Assembly: GCF_008806955.1 (NCBI RefSeq)
Contig: NZ_CP031727.1
Coordinates: 1,302,001-1,366,000, forward strand
Direction: 5' to 3'
DNA from: Cellvibrio sp. KY-YJ-3
GTDB taxonomy: Bacteria; Pseudomonadota; Gammaproteobacteria; Pseudomonadales; Cellvibrionaceae
DNA length: 64,000 nucleotides
The notes under the pieces were generated by a model, which was not told where the DNA came from, ran no database searches, and saw only the letters and a list, made by a program, of their open reading frames with translations. Positions 45,620 to 54,615 of the stretch are shown here, piece by piece. Positions within the stretch are counted from its first letter, which is position 1, and every line of letters begins with the position of its first letter. The translations under genes were made by a program, and so were the position numbers.

Positions 45620-46267
45620 TTAAAAGGAGTAAGCGGCGCCGAGCATAAACACCAATGGGTCAATCGCCACATCCACACTCGCGGCGTGGGCGCCATCCAC
45701 ATAAATACGGGCGGTGGTTTCTATGTCGATTTTCCAAACGGCCGCATTCAAATACCAGTTGTCGGTGAGTTGCAGGTCGGCGCCCAGCTGCAAGGCGAGG
45801 CCGGTGGAATCTTTGAGTGAGAGGTCGGTATCGCCATTTAGGGCACTGTCCAAGGTAGCGCTGCTGCTGGTATCAAAAAAAGTGGTGTAATTCAGGCCGA
45901 TACCGGCATAGGGTTGGAATTTGCCTTGGCTCAGCGGGTAATACTGCAGGGAGATGGTGGGCGGTAAATGTTGGGTGCTGCCAATATCCACCCCCTTGAG
46001 CGCACCGCTGCCGACAATGTCGTGTTCAAATGGCAGGGCGGCCAATACTTCAATACCGATGTGCGGTGTGGCAAACCAGGTGCCGGAGAAACCAAGGCCG
46101 GTTGCATCTTCTATATCCACCCCACCGCCTAATACGGTGCCGCTACTGGCGTCGGGTGCAACCTGGGCAACACCGACACGCACTAAAAAGTCCCCGGCTT
46201 CATGCGCTTGTGCGAGTGGTGCAACGCAGCTGCTGCCGATAACCAATGCCATGACTAATTGACGCAT
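45620..46267 (-). CDS. ompW: OmpW family outer-membrane protein
   Basis: The 215-residue precursor has a signal peptide ending near AQA. It reads as an OmpW 8-strand barrel: AGDFLVRVGVAQVAPDASSG, ATGLGFSGTWFATPHIGIEV, LPPTISLQYYPLSQGKFQPY and AGIGLNYTTFFDT, ending in FMLGAAYSF. OmpW forms a narrow hydrophobic channel in the outer membrane. It is monocistronic. Regulation in relatives responds to oxygen and stress; nothing specific is visible here. Confidence 0.9.
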   Translation of the reverse strand: MRQLVMALVIGSSCVAPLAQAHEAGDFLVRVGVAQVAPDASSGTVLGGGVDIEDATGLGFSGTWFATPHIGIEVLAALPFEHDIVGSGALKGVDIGSTQHLPPTISLQYYPLSQGKFQPYAGIGLNYTTFFDTSSSATLDSALNGDTDLSLKDSTGLALQLGADLQLTDNWYLNAAVWKIDIETTARIYVDGAHAASVDVAIDPLVFMLGAAYSF

Positions 46268-46433
46268 TTTCTTTTCCTCTGCTGTTAAAACTGTTGTTAA
46301 TTCACAGAGGCAGTGTTACGAAAATTCCCGTTGTTAAAATTGATATATATCAATTAATACCGGCGCAGGAAAAAATAAAAAGCTAACTGAAAATTATTTG
46401 ATGTGACACAAAGTCGCGCGATTTTTTAAATGG

Positions 46434-46964
46434 TTAACGAGTTGTTTCCGGCACAAACGAAAATCCGTCCGGGTACTGGTGATAGCCGTCGAAATCGCCT
46501 TTGCTCAGTGGCACACCGGCAGCGCGGGCGATGGCGTAAGCCATGCTGAGGTGAAAGAAAAAATTGGGCAGAGCATAGAGCTGCGCATATTCCGAGGCGG
46601 GTAAATGCAACTTGGTGAAACCTGCCTGGTCGCTAATGATGGTGGTGGCGTGAATAAAATCTGTAGCGGGAATGGCTTGCAAATAATCAATGGTTTGGGT
46701 GAGTTGTAACTGCACTCCGGCGTAAGTGTCATCGCTATTATCAAAAGTAATACGCGGGCGCGCACTGAGCGGGCAACAGCAGCGCAGCGAAAAGTTGGCC
46801 GCAGTGCGCAGCTGCGCCAGTAACGGCAACATGCCTGGGTGCAAACTGTGTTGCAGCAGAGCATTGTCGCCACCGCTGTGGCGATCAATTTTTTCCACAA
46901 TTACTTTCAGTTGTTGCAAGTAATGGCAAAAAATCGCGCCGGGATTAATGCTGTGGTTATTCAT
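46434..46964 (-). CDS. DUF1993 domain-containing protein
   Basis: The 176-residue protein follows the DUF1993 plan: long helices with HYLQQLKVIVEKIDRHS, LHPGMLPLLAQLRTAANFS, DDTYAGVQLQLTQTIDYLQ and the C-terminal YALPNFFFHLSMAYAIARAAGVPLSKGDFDGY. The fold resembles DinB-like four-helix bundles; the function is unknown. The start is 11 bases after the stop of the BLUF gene, so they are co-transcribed. Confidence 0.85.
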   Translation of the reverse strand: MNNHSINPGAIFCHYLQQLKVIVEKIDRHSGGDNALLQHSLHPGMLPLLAQLRTAANFSLRCCCPLSARPRITFDNSDDTYAGVQLQLTQTIDYLQAIPATDFIHATTIISDQAGFTKLHLPASEYAQLYALPNFFFHLSMAYAIARAAGVPLSKGDFDGYHQYPDGFSFVPETTR

Positions 46965-46975
46965 GCGTCAGGCAA

Positions 46976-47515
46976 CTATCCACGGTTAAATAACCGGCGC
47001 CAACCGGTTTTAGCTTGTTTGCTGGATTGTTCATTGGTTTCAGTGGCGACAGCTTGTTGTTGCTCGGCGCTGTTTTCGGCAAGCTCTCCCGACTCTTTGG
47101 CCTGTTGGAAAAAAATTAACAAACGTCCCACCATTTCGCGATCGTAATCAAAGGGTGAAAATTCCGTCAGGCTGTGTTGCGCTAAAAAATCGCGCAGATT
47201 TTTTTCAGCGGGTAAATATTTCATGCTCCAATCCTGAAACAGGCGGCGCTTGGTGAAACCTTTCAATAATACTTTAGCGTTCTTGTGGCGCGGGTCGTTG
47301 CAAATGCGTTGATAGGTTTCCACTACCGCATCGCGCTGGCCTTCCAAACATTGGAAAAAATATCCATTGCCGTAATAGAGCACACCGCCCACTTCGGCGC
47401 GGGCGTTATTGCGGCGCGATTCGGTCAGAATCCGCCCCACTTCCAGCTCAATTCCCTGATCGGCAGCGTCAAAGGTCGCTTCACTGGCGTACACCAGTCT
47501 CACTAAATCATCCAC
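46976..47515 (-). CDS. BLUF domain blue-light sensor protein
   Basis: The 179-residue protein has a BLUF domain at residues 1-100. The flavin-contacting Tyr9 (LVYAS), Asn37 (RRNNA) and Gln55 (FFQCLEG) are in their expected places, as is the semi-conserved WSMKY region. It should bind FAD and switch on blue light. The C-terminal 75 residues lack an enzymatic domain and are Gln/Glu-rich, so it likely signals by protein-protein contact. It forms an operon with the DUF1993 gene. Confidence 0.9.
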   Translation of the reverse strand: MDDLVRLVYASEATFDAADQGIELEVGRILTESRRNNARAEVGGVLYYGNGYFFQCLEGQRDAVVETYQRICNDPRHKNAKVLLKGFTKRRLFQDWSMKYLPAEKNLRDFLAQHSLTEFSPFDYDREMVGRLLIFFQQAKESGELAENSAEQQQAVATETNEQSSKQAKTGWRRLFNRG

Positions 47516-47638
47516 AATTGGGCTCCTCTATTGCGGCGGTGCGCGCAGCGGTATGCGCGTGGGTTATTCAACAGCATACTCGGACAACAGCCCGCGTTAA
47601 TGGTGCCCAATATAGCCTCATTTAACGCGGGCACGAGC

Positions 47639-48490
47639 TTATTTCTTTCTGAAGAGTAGAGTCACGCGGTTGGATTCACCAATCATCCGGTTCTGGTTTT
47701 TCTGCGCCTCGGTGCCACTCAAGCTGGGCAACAAACGCCAAACATTGTCGTCCGCTTGTGGGTTGTCCTTGGGGTTTTTGTTGATGTCGCTGCTGCCCAC
47801 TAACTCAAAACCGGCGGCGGTCATGGCCGCAACAATCGCCGACTCTTTCAAATAACCACGGCTGCCATCCGCCCAGGCGTCGGGTTTATCTTCACTCATG
47901 GCATGTTGCACTACGCCCACCAAACCGCCCGGTTTTAATACGCGATGGGTCTCTGCCAGTGCCTGTTGCAGGTAATTGCCCTTGGCGTCAAAACGCGCCA
48001 AATTGTGCAGGGCACGGATAAACAATACCGCATCCGCCTTGCCGGTTAATTCGGCGGGTAAATCCGCAAAGGTATAGGCTTCGGCCTTGGCGCTACCCCA
48101 ATTTTTGGCATCGCTGCTCCATTGCGCGGGCCACGCTTTGCGCTTTTCAATAAATTCCGGCGTGGCAAAACCACCAAATTCCGGCCACATCGCCAGGCTG
48201 TAATCCACCCCGATCAAACGGCCATTCGCGCCCAAGTAAGGCATCAGGATCTTGGAATACCAGCCATCGCCCGGCAGGGCTTCAATCACCACATCACCGG
48301 GTTTAATGCCAAAAAATGCCAGCGTTTCCACCGGGTTACGTGCCGCGTGACGGGCTTGGTGTTCTGCCGGCATGGCCTGGGTAATCGTTTGCAATTGCTG
48401 TTTATTCTGTGCGCTCAAGCCAGTGCCGTCGCTGTCGGTAGCACAGCCGTGAAGCAATATGGCTGCAGCCAATAGGGCGATTTTTTTCAT
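47639..48490 (-). CDS. Class I SAM-dependent methyltransferase with lipoprotein signal
   Basis: The 283-residue product begins with MKKIALLAAAILLHGC, a lipobox (LHGC) signal for lipoprotein export. The start at 48490 has AAGGAG six to seven bases upstream. The mature part is a methyltransferase-like fold: VVIEALPGDGWYSKILMPYLG (motif I with G-D-G-W), LIGVDYSLAMWPE and HRVLKPGGLVGVVQHAM. It resembles the COG4798 group of predicted methyltransferases. SAM is not known to be periplasmic, so either it uses another ligand or the lipobox is misleading. Confidence 0.8.
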   Translation of the reverse strand: MKKIALLAAAILLHGCATDSDGTGLSAQNKQQLQTITQAMPAEHQARHAARNPVETLAFFGIKPGDVVIEALPGDGWYSKILMPYLGANGRLIGVDYSLAMWPEFGGFATPEFIEKRKAWPAQWSSDAKNWGSAKAEAYTFADLPAELTGKADAVLFIRALHNLARFDAKGNYLQQALAETHRVLKPGGLVGVVQHAMSEDKPDAWADGSRGYLKESAIVAAMTAAGFELVGSSDINKNPKDNPQADDNVWRLLPSLSGTEAQKNQNRMIGESNRVTLLFRKK

Positions 48491-48623
48491 GGGTAAACTC
48501 CTTGCAAATTTTGCATTAACAAATGGATTCGTAATCCGCACCAAAACGGATGTCCATTATTCGCAGATTTTTGCAGGGAGATAATTATTTTTTGTAAAGC
48601 GGGGGATTTTGGTTGGGCGAGGC

Positions 48624-48659
48624 AAACCAAACCCGCCATCCGGCGGGTTTGGTTTTTTT
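48624..48659. terminator. Strong stem-loop downstream of the GH30 gene
   Basis: AAACCAAACCCGCC (48624-48637) and GGCGGGTTTGGTTT (48642-48655) form a perfect 14-bp stem with a four-base loop. On the minus strand it follows the GH30 stop by about 20 bases; a clear T run exists on the plus strand, a shorter one on the minus strand. Confidence 0.8.
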
Positions 48660-48678
48660 GGGCCTAATGTTATTTAAA

Positions 48679-50124
48679 TCAATACACCAAGGTCTGCATT
48701 GCATGTGCAGGAATAGTGACTTTGGTTTCTTGATCGCCGATGTACAGGCGGTAGTTGATGGGGGTGTTGTTGCTGTTCATCACGACGGTGGCGAGTGTGT
48801 TGTCGGTATTTATAAAAGAGGTAACTTGTAACAAGCTGCGACTGGCGGCGGCGCTCACGCGTTTGGCTTCCGGGCGGATAAATTTGGAGAAGTGACCCAA
48901 ATAATAATAAGTCGGTGTGTAAATTAATTCGCCATTGGTGTCCGCGTGAATCGGTGCGAAACAAAAATTGCCAACATGGTTAGGGCCGCCAGTGTGGTCG
49001 AGCAGAATATTCCAATCCGTCCAGGCGACTGCGCCGGAATTAAAATCGTTAATGATGGAATCACCGTAACGTTCGGCGTTGGGCCAGTAGTGATAGCGCT
49101 CGGCGTTGAATTTTTCTACCGTTGCTTCGGTGAGCAATAAATTCACATTGGGGTATGCCTTGGCAACTTCGGCAACGTTGTTGTACATAGGTTTGCCACC
49201 CGCCCAGGTTTCATACCAGTGGAAGCCTATGCCCCACACATATTGCGCCGCTTCCGGGTCGCCCATAATGGTGTTGGCGCGATGCACAATTAAATCGCGG
49301 TTGTGATCCCACACAATAATTTTTTTATCGCCCATGCCGGCTTTTTTGAGCGTGGGGCCAAGGTGATTTTTTAAAAAGTCGCGCTCTTCATCGGCGGTAT
49401 AAATCATGGATTCCCACGTCTGTTTTGCCATGGGTTCATTTTGAAGTGTCAGGCCCCAAATCGGGATGCCTGCCTTCTCGTACGCCTGAATAAATTTCAC
49501 ATAATAATTGGCCCAGGCGTCGCGGTACTCGGGCAATAATTTTCCGCCTTGCAGCATGTTGTTGGTGTCTTTCATAAACGCCGGCGCACTCCAGGGGCTG
49601 ACGTAGGTGGTGATTTCTCCACCGGCCGCTTTAATGGCCTGTTGCAGCATGGGAATGCGATGTTTTTTGTCAGGTGCTATATCAAACGTTTTTAATTCTT
49701 TATCGCCCTCTTTGATGTAGGTGTGACTGCGGCTGGCAAAGTCGGAGCTGTGAATCGTGGTGCGCAACAGGCTGTAACCTATGCCGTCTTTTTTGTCGTA
49801 ATAAGCGCGCAAAAATTCCGCTTTTTTCGTACGGCTGAGTTTGGCGTAAGTCTCGGCACTGGCATCGGTAATGGCACCGCCGATACCCAAAAAGGTTTGA
49901 TAGTGTTTTTGCGGATTCACAAAAATCGCAATATCCGTTTCCGGTGCTTGTTGTGCCGGTTGCAGTGCAAGGCTTTCACCTTGGGTTAAACGCAAATTGC
50001 TGTCTTTGGCAGTGGTGTACACACTCAGGGTTTTGGCTGGGGGCGTGGTGTCGGCGGCATGGAGTGCACCGCTTGCCCCTGCGAATGCCAAGGCGATAAA
50101 CAATCGGTGTAATGGTTTTTTCAT
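48679..50124 (-). CDS. Secreted GH30 glycoside hydrolase
   Basis: The 481-residue precursor has a signal peptide (LFIALAFAGASGALHA). A GH30 barrel plus beta side-domain follows: QTFLGIGGAITDASAETYAKL, STYVSPWSAPAFMKDTNNM-like segment, acid/base Glu230 in TLQNEPMAKQTWESM and nucleophile Glu333 in LLLTEATVEKF. This fits the glucosylceramidase / endo-beta-1,6-glucanase subgroups, not the xylanase ones, so a beta-glucosidic substrate is likely. I start at the ATG at 50124 with GGAGAG upstream. It lies downstream of a GH5 gene, with a terminator-like hairpin between. Confidence 0.87.
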   Translation of the reverse strand: MKKPLHRLFIALAFAGASGALHAADTTPPAKTLSVYTTAKDSNLRLTQGESLALQPAQQAPETDIAIFVNPQKHYQTFLGIGGAITDASAETYAKLSRTKKAEFLRAYYDKKDGIGYSLLRTTIHSSDFASRSHTYIKEGDKELKTFDIAPDKKHRIPMLQQAIKAAGGEITTYVSPWSAPAFMKDTNNMLQGGKLLPEYRDAWANYYVKFIQAYEKAGIPIWGLTLQNEPMAKQTWESMIYTADEERDFLKNHLGPTLKKAGMGDKKIIVWDHNRDLIVHRANTIMGDPEAAQYVWGIGFHWYETWAGGKPMYNNVAEVAKAYPNVNLLLTEATVEKFNAERYHYWPNAERYGDSIINDFNSGAVAWTDWNILLDHTGGPNHVGNFCFAPIHADTNGELIYTPTYYYLGHFSKFIRPEAKRVSAAASRSLLQVTSFINTDNTLATVVMNSNNTPINYRLYIGDQETKVTIPAHAMQTLVY

Positions 50125-50174
50125 AGAGCATCTCTCCGTTAATAACTGCATAAAACAAATAAGAAAAATAAAAA

Positions 50175-50218
50175 ATAAAAAAGCCTCGTGCTGAGTGATA
50201 AAACATTCAGCGCGAGGC
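50175..50218 (-). terminator. Terminator or attenuator between GH5 and GH30 genes
   Basis: On the minus strand GCCTCG-C-GCTGA and TCAGC-A-CGAGGC pair, followed by TTTTTTATTTTTT. Only 50 bases separate it from the GH30 start, so the GH30 gene relies on read-through or a promoter overlapping the T-rich tract. Confidence 0.88.
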
Positions 50219-50259
50219 AACAGGGCTTAGCTAAAAAATACTGCGCGTAGGATTAACAT

Positions 50260-52914
50260 TTACTGCGTTTTAATGTTGATCCAGTTGAGGTTCCACTCTT
50301 GGCCAATGGAGCTGAGCTTGAGTGTGTAATTACCGGGTTGCAGAGCAATCGCACCACTGCTTTGGGTGATATAAGTCTGCCAACCGCCAGTGGGTGCGAG
50401 GGTTTGGGTATCTACAATCGCACCGTCAATCAGTGCATTAAAACCGGTGCTACCCGTTTGTGACGCGAGGCGGTACTCAATGATGTAATTGCCCGCTGTT
50501 TCCACTTTGATTTTGTATTCCACAAAATCGCCCGCTTCAAAATGCCCCACGTTTTGTCCGCCGCCGCTATCACCGGTATTTTCGCTTTGGCTGCCACTCT
50601 GTGCGGTGTAATTTTCCGCTTCGATTTTGGCGGGCACCGGGGTGAAAAGTACGGGTGTATTCACTGCATCACTGGCGTAGCTTTCGGCGATGTTGTTGCG
50701 CGCGGTCACTGAGTAGTAATAGGTTTGGTCATCACTCAGGTTGCTGTCTGCATAGCTGGTGACGGCGAGGTCTTCGGCGATTAACGTGCCTTTACTGCCC
50801 GCCGAATTGGAACGGTAGACGTTATAGCTAATGTCGGTACCCGGTGTTGCAGTCCAGGTCAGCGATGCGTTGGTGCCGGTTACTGTCAGTGCCAAACCGG
50901 TAGGGCGATCCGGGTAGTCGAACACATCGTTGTGTTCATCGGTCACCAGCCAATGCGCCAGACCTTCATGCACGTCGTAACCGACTTCGCCGTAGCTGGT
51001 AAATAACGCTTCAATCTCCTCGATGGGTGCGGTGGTGAAATCCACTTTGCCCGCGCTATCCACAACATCTTTACCGGCGACCGGTTCTTCTTCGATCAGG
51101 TAGATCTCGGCCCAGGTATTGGTGCTGCCATTCCCTTTAAATACGCCGCTGAAACTGTAGGTTTGGCCGCCTTTCAGGGTGATTTGCTGGTAGAGCGCAC
51201 CGTTGATTTCACCCTCTACACCGCTCGGGCGAGTGATGTGCAGTACCGCGCCGTCGCTGCCGGTTGGGGCTTTGCTGGTATCGGTATTGTTGTAGTTAAA
51301 GTTGAGCGCGCCGCTGATGGTGAGTTCAGACCAACCGCCCGCCGCGCCAAAGTTGCCGTTAGCGATCAGCTCCTCGTTGGTGGCGTTGTTTTTAAGGCTG
51401 ATGCTGTCGAAAGTCACATCCGGGCTCGCGCCGCCGTTGGCACCGGTTTTTATCACCAGGTAATAGGTTTTATCCTCGGTGCCGCCGGTGGTAATGGTGG
51501 TGGCTTTTTTGGCGCAGGCCTCGGCAAAACTGGAGTCCCAGTTGTTGCAATCCCAAGTGCTGGCTTTAGTGATCATGCCCACACCCGTGTCCAGACTGGT
51601 ATTGATCTCGTTGGTCACCATGCCCCACAGGCCGTTGCCCTGGCCGCCGGCAATCGTCACCAACTTGTACGACCAACTGGTGGACGCCCAATCGTAGCCC
51701 GCAAAAATATCGTAGGTCGCGCGGCCGATTTTGCCGCCCAGCTCCAAACCAGCGCCCTGCCAGGGCTGGAATTCACCCATCAGCATCGGGGTTTGCAGTT
51801 CCTCGAGTTTGGTATCCCAGAAACACACGCCGCCTTTGCCGTCCTGACCGCATTTCAGCCAGTCGCGGTGGATATCGTAATGGCTGTCGTTGGGTCTATC
51901 GCCAAACAGGCCGGGGTAGGGGTGGAGTTGAAAGGCAACGTTGGTCATACCCTGTTCAGCCGGGTCGCCATACACATCGATGCTGCCGTAATGGCTGTGC
52001 AACATAATGATGTGTTTATCGTCGATGGCGCGGATGGTGTCGTACAGCTCCAGCACACGCTCGGCCATGTCTTCCGGGGTGGAACCCCAAGGTTCATTGA
52101 GCGGGTCATAAGCGGCGACGACGGGTTCATCTTTGTAGCGGGTAGCAATCTGCTCCCACAGCCACTTGGTGCGATCCTGATATTCGCTGTTCGTCCAATA
52201 CTGATTTTGGCCGGAGCAGCCGGTGTGATCATTCGGCGTTTGGCCGCCCAGTGCACCGTGTAAATCAAGAATCACATACATGCCGCGCTCTTTCGCTTCG
52301 GCAATTGCCCAGTCAATGTAATGCCAAGCGTCTGCACGCAGGGTTTTGGGGTTCTTTTCGTCTTCGATCACGTTCCACAAAATCGGCAGGCGTACCACAT
52401 TAAAACCAAAGGCCTGCAACTGATCCCAATCGCGCTCCTTGATCCAGTTGTCGCGGAATAGTTTGATCAACCGCTCCTTTTCGTCGTAACCAAAACGCTC
52501 GGTCAGCTCGGCCTCCAGCGTACATTGGTCATGCACCCCATTGCCGCCCTGGCCCATCATCCAAAATTCCTGTACCAACCAGTTGCCCAGGTTGGTGCCT
52601 TTCAGGTGAACCTGTCTACCGCTGGCTTTCACCCACTTGGTGCCATCGGTTTTGAGCATGGTCAGCCCTTCGGTATCCGGCGCGAGGCTGCTGCTCGCCG
52701 CGCTGGACGATGAAGGCGCAACCGACGATGACATCGATGAGCTGGAAGGCAACCCGGCCCGCACCCCCTTGTCACCCTTATCGCCACCACAGGCCACTAA
52801 ACCCAGCAAGCAGGCGCTGAGCAGGCTGAATTTAAAAGCAGGGGCGATGATGGAAGAAAGCCGGTTTGTGTTGCTGAGAGTTGTGTCTTGGGGGGATAAA
52901 TTCTGTTGAGTCAT
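50260..52914 (-). CDS. GH5 glycosidase lipoprotein with carbohydrate-binding modules, FnIII and CBM6
   Basis: The 884-residue precursor has a lipobox LVAC (Cys42) and a Ser-rich linker. The GH5 catalytic domain (about 85-420) shows LKGTNLGNWLVQEFWMMG, VVRLPILWNVIEDEKNPKTL, acid/base Glu274 in DPLNEPWG and nucleophile Glu381 in LMGEFQPW. Beyond it lie a CBM4/9-like beta-sandwich (about 450-640), a fibronectin type III domain (about 675-760; NASLTWTATPGTDISYNVYRS) and a C-terminal CBM6 (about 765-884; IEAENYTAQSGSQSENTGDSG). It is close to the GH5 at 57930-60038. A cell-surface exo- or endo-beta-glucanase is likely; the exact linkage is unknown. I start at the ATG at 52914. Confidence 0.85.
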   Translation of the reverse strand: MTQQNLSPQDTTLSNTNRLSSIIAPAFKFSLLSACLLGLVACGGDKGDKGVRAGLPSSSSMSSSVAPSSSSAASSSLAPDTEGLTMLKTDGTKWVKASGRQVHLKGTNLGNWLVQEFWMMGQGGNGVHDQCTLEAELTERFGYDEKERLIKLFRDNWIKERDWDQLQAFGFNVVRLPILWNVIEDEKNPKTLRADAWHYIDWAIAEAKERGMYVILDLHGALGGQTPNDHTGCSGQNQYWTNSEYQDRTKWLWEQIATRYKDEPVVAAYDPLNEPWGSTPEDMAERVLELYDTIRAIDDKHIIMLHSHYGSIDVYGDPAEQGMTNVAFQLHPYPGLFGDRPNDSHYDIHRDWLKCGQDGKGGVCFWDTKLEELQTPMLMGEFQPWQGAGLELGGKIGRATYDIFAGYDWASTSWSYKLVTIAGGQGNGLWGMVTNEINTSLDTGVGMITKASTWDCNNWDSSFAEACAKKATTITTGGTEDKTYYLVIKTGANGGASPDVTFDSISLKNNATNEELIANGNFGAAGGWSELTISGALNFNYNNTDTSKAPTGSDGAVLHITRPSGVEGEINGALYQQITLKGGQTYSFSGVFKGNGSTNTWAEIYLIEEEPVAGKDVVDSAGKVDFTTAPIEEIEALFTSYGEVGYDVHEGLAHWLVTDEHNDVFDYPDRPTGLALTVTGTNASLTWTATPGTDISYNVYRSNSAGSKGTLIAEDLAVTSYADSNLSDDQTYYYSVTARNNIAESYASDAVNTPVLFTPVPAKIEAENYTAQSGSQSENTGDSGGGQNVGHFEAGDFVEYKIKVETAGNYIIEYRLASQTGSTGFNALIDGAIVDTQTLAPTGGWQTYITQSSGAIALQPGNYTLKLSSIGQEWNLNWINIKTQ

Positions 52915-53345
52915 AGCATTGTCTCTTATTCTGTTGATGCTTATTGTTTGCACCCACACGGGTGCTAAACGCATCTTTCCCCAAGACAATGCTCTCCCGC
53001 GCCCGACTAAATTTATTCGAACCGAAAAAAGTGAGGTTCGGGTAAATACACCCGAGGTATTTGTTTAGGCGAACGTCCCACCTTGTTATTTTGGATGTGG
53101 ATCTACCGTAAGTGGGGACGTAGGTTGGAAGAGCGCAGCGACGTCCGGCATAAATCGGCCAAAGTGGTGTTTGGCCGGGTAAGGAATGGTTTTGATAAAT
53201 GGTTGTGAGGGCTGGTTCAGTGCGCGCCACGGAGAGTTATTTCGAGGAGCTTTATTGTCGCTTCGGAGATATCAATTTTTGCTGGCATGGACGTGGCCTC
53301 GTTTAACCTATAGGTCAGCATAATGGCCTATAGGTTGAGATCAAC
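52915..53345. other. Non-coding gap with inverted repeats
   Basis: No gene is seen. It holds the GH5 upstream region, a stretch CGTAGGTTGG...GCGACGTCCGG near 53118-53145 akin to dispersed environmental repeats, and a perfect 10-bp inverted repeat AACCTATAGG/CCTATAGGTT (53305-53314, 53327-53336). The latter overlaps a second palindrome GGTTGA-GA-TCAACC (53333-53346), which touches the stop of the next gene. Confidence 0.5.
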
Positions 53346-53930
53346 CTACTCCTCCGGTAGAAAAACTCCCAACAATGCCAGTGTAAAAAGAGCTGCGCCC
53401 AAAAAGATCCAGATGCAATTTGCCCAGGTAATCGTCCGGTTGGATTTCCCCTCCGGGTCATTACAGCTCACATTAATAGCGCGCTGCGCTTTGAGTAGCG
53501 TCAGCCCATATACCAGTGTGAGTGGTATTGGCATAAAGACAAAGAGCGCACCCAGGGTGCCCGATGCAGGAATCCTATCAATAACATTTGAAGTCACAAG
53601 CGCGATTACCCCTACAGTCGCCCAAGCAGTAGCATTCCATTTGAAATCCTTGCCCGCATCTGTAACGCGCATGTCAATCACGGAAAATAATGCGTGGGTA
53701 AAAAATATCGAAAATATCGCCCGCATAACCGGCATAGGCTCGTGGTCACTGTAAGCAACCTTATACAGCGTCCAGTTCTTGTAATGCCAATACACGCCAA
53801 ACAAACCAATCGTAAAAAAGAACAGGGTAAAAAATTTCGCTGGAGATACCACATAAAAAGCGGGGTTTACTGCACCTGCCTCAGTATCGACAAGGTTTGC
53901 TTCCGGTGCGGCGTAAATATTGTCTTGCAT
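53346..53930 (-). CDS. Multi-pass membrane protein of unknown function
   Basis: The 194-residue protein has a soluble N-terminus (YAAPEANLVDTEAGAV) and four or more hydrophobic segments (FFTLFFFTIGLFGVYWHY, AIFSIFFTHALFSVI, TAWATVGVIALVTS, CIWIFLGAALFTLALLGVF). The WHYKNW segment after the first helix is typical of a family of unassigned bacterial membrane proteins. AGGA precedes the ATG. It borders the cassette array on the GH5 side and may itself be a captured gene; no intact attC was found next to it. Confidence 0.7.
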   Translation of the reverse strand: MQDNIYAAPEANLVDTEAGAVNPAFYVVSPAKFFTLFFFTIGLFGVYWHYKNWTLYKVAYSDHEPMPVMRAIFSIFFTHALFSVIDMRVTDAGKDFKWNATAWATVGVIALVTSNVIDRIPASGTLGALFVFMPIPLTLVYGLTLLKAQRAINVSCNDPEGKSNRTITWANCIWIFLGAALFTLALLGVFLPEE

Positions 53931-54054
53931 AAGTACGTCCTGTGTTTTGGGTTTGTTTTTATTGTTAGATCTTGGTCAAGAGCCCGGCCTAAATGTAGTG
54001 CGCATCTCATGAAGCAAGTTGTTGTGATTCGGCCAAGCGCAAGTAGCCCCTCAA

Positions 54055-54084
54055 CGTAGGTTGGGCGGTAATGCCCAACCTACG
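54055..54084. repeat. Perfect 12-bp inverted repeat (CGTAGGTTGGGC)
   Basis: CGTAGGTTGGGC-GGTAAT-GCCCAACCTACG is a perfect stem-loop. It lies next to the remnant of an attC site (54109-54117) and could be a REP-like element inserted in it. Confidence 0.75.
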
Positions 54085-54108
54085 TGCTATTTTTTACCAC
54101 AGTCGCTT

Positions 54109-54117
54109 GTTATGTGC
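54109..54117 (-). other. Remnant attC core (R'') of the outermost cassette
   Basis: Reading the minus strand, GCACATAAC-AAGCGACTGTGG follows the stop of the 54128-54607 gene, as an attC R''/L'' half should. No matching right half is present; a CGTAGGTTGGGC hairpin follows instead. Confidence 0.5.
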
Positions 54118-54127
54118 TTATTTCAAT

Positions 54128-54607
54128 TTAATAGCCTCTAAAATATTTAAGACCGGTATAAAATTGTTGCTTTCTATTACTCGAATAGAACAGCCAACAA
54201 AATGCTGGCATAAACGCCATAACCAATATAGAAAAAATAACTGCTTCTGCGAAAAGAGTTTTGTCGAAATGAACTCCAAGTAATACTCTTAACGCAATAA
54301 GCGTGGTTACTGAAGAAGCAGAGCACAAGAGCCAAGAGCGCCAAACGTACCCCCAAGTTCCAATTTCCAGTACTACGTTGGATGATCTTTTGGTCTTCAT
54401 TACTCCTCTGATTTTGACGATCAAGTAGACCGACCAGAAGCAATATAAAATGCTGAACATGAAGTAAACTAACAGTAAAAATAGAGATACCCCAGATTCT
54501 TCGTAAAGAAAGTCAGATAGAACCGGAATAAGCGATAGTGCAGCGAGAATTATCAATGCTCGTTTTCGCACTGGGTGCGAGAAAATATCTGACAATGATT
54601 CCATCAT
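54128..54607 (-). CDS. Cassette-associated membrane protein, unknown function
   Basis: The 159-residue AT-rich gene encodes four likely transmembrane helices (ALIILAALSLIPVLSDFLY, VSLFLLLVYFMFSILYCFWSVYLIV, WLLCSASSVTTLIALRVLLGV, AVIFSILVMAFMPAFCWLFY) and a basic tail. No family is recognised. It starts directly beyond a truncated attC (54616-54668) and ends at an attC remnant, so it appears to be an integron cassette gene with a deleted front boundary. Confidence 0.65.
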   Translation of the reverse strand: MMESLSDIFSHPVRKRALIILAALSLIPVLSDFLYEESGVSLFLLLVYFMFSILYCFWSVYLIVKIRGVMKTKRSSNVVLEIGTWGYVWRSWLLCSASSVTTLIALRVLLGVHFDKTLFAEAVIFSILVMAFMPAFCWLFYSSNRKQQFYTGLKYFRGY

Positions 54608-54615
54608 TGATTCCT

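Noticed and set aside
51163-52263. Long plus-strand open frame within the GH5 lipoprotein gene
   Set aside because: It lies antisense to a gene with clear catalytic motifs, has low-complexity Val/Ala-rich composition and no recognisable domain.
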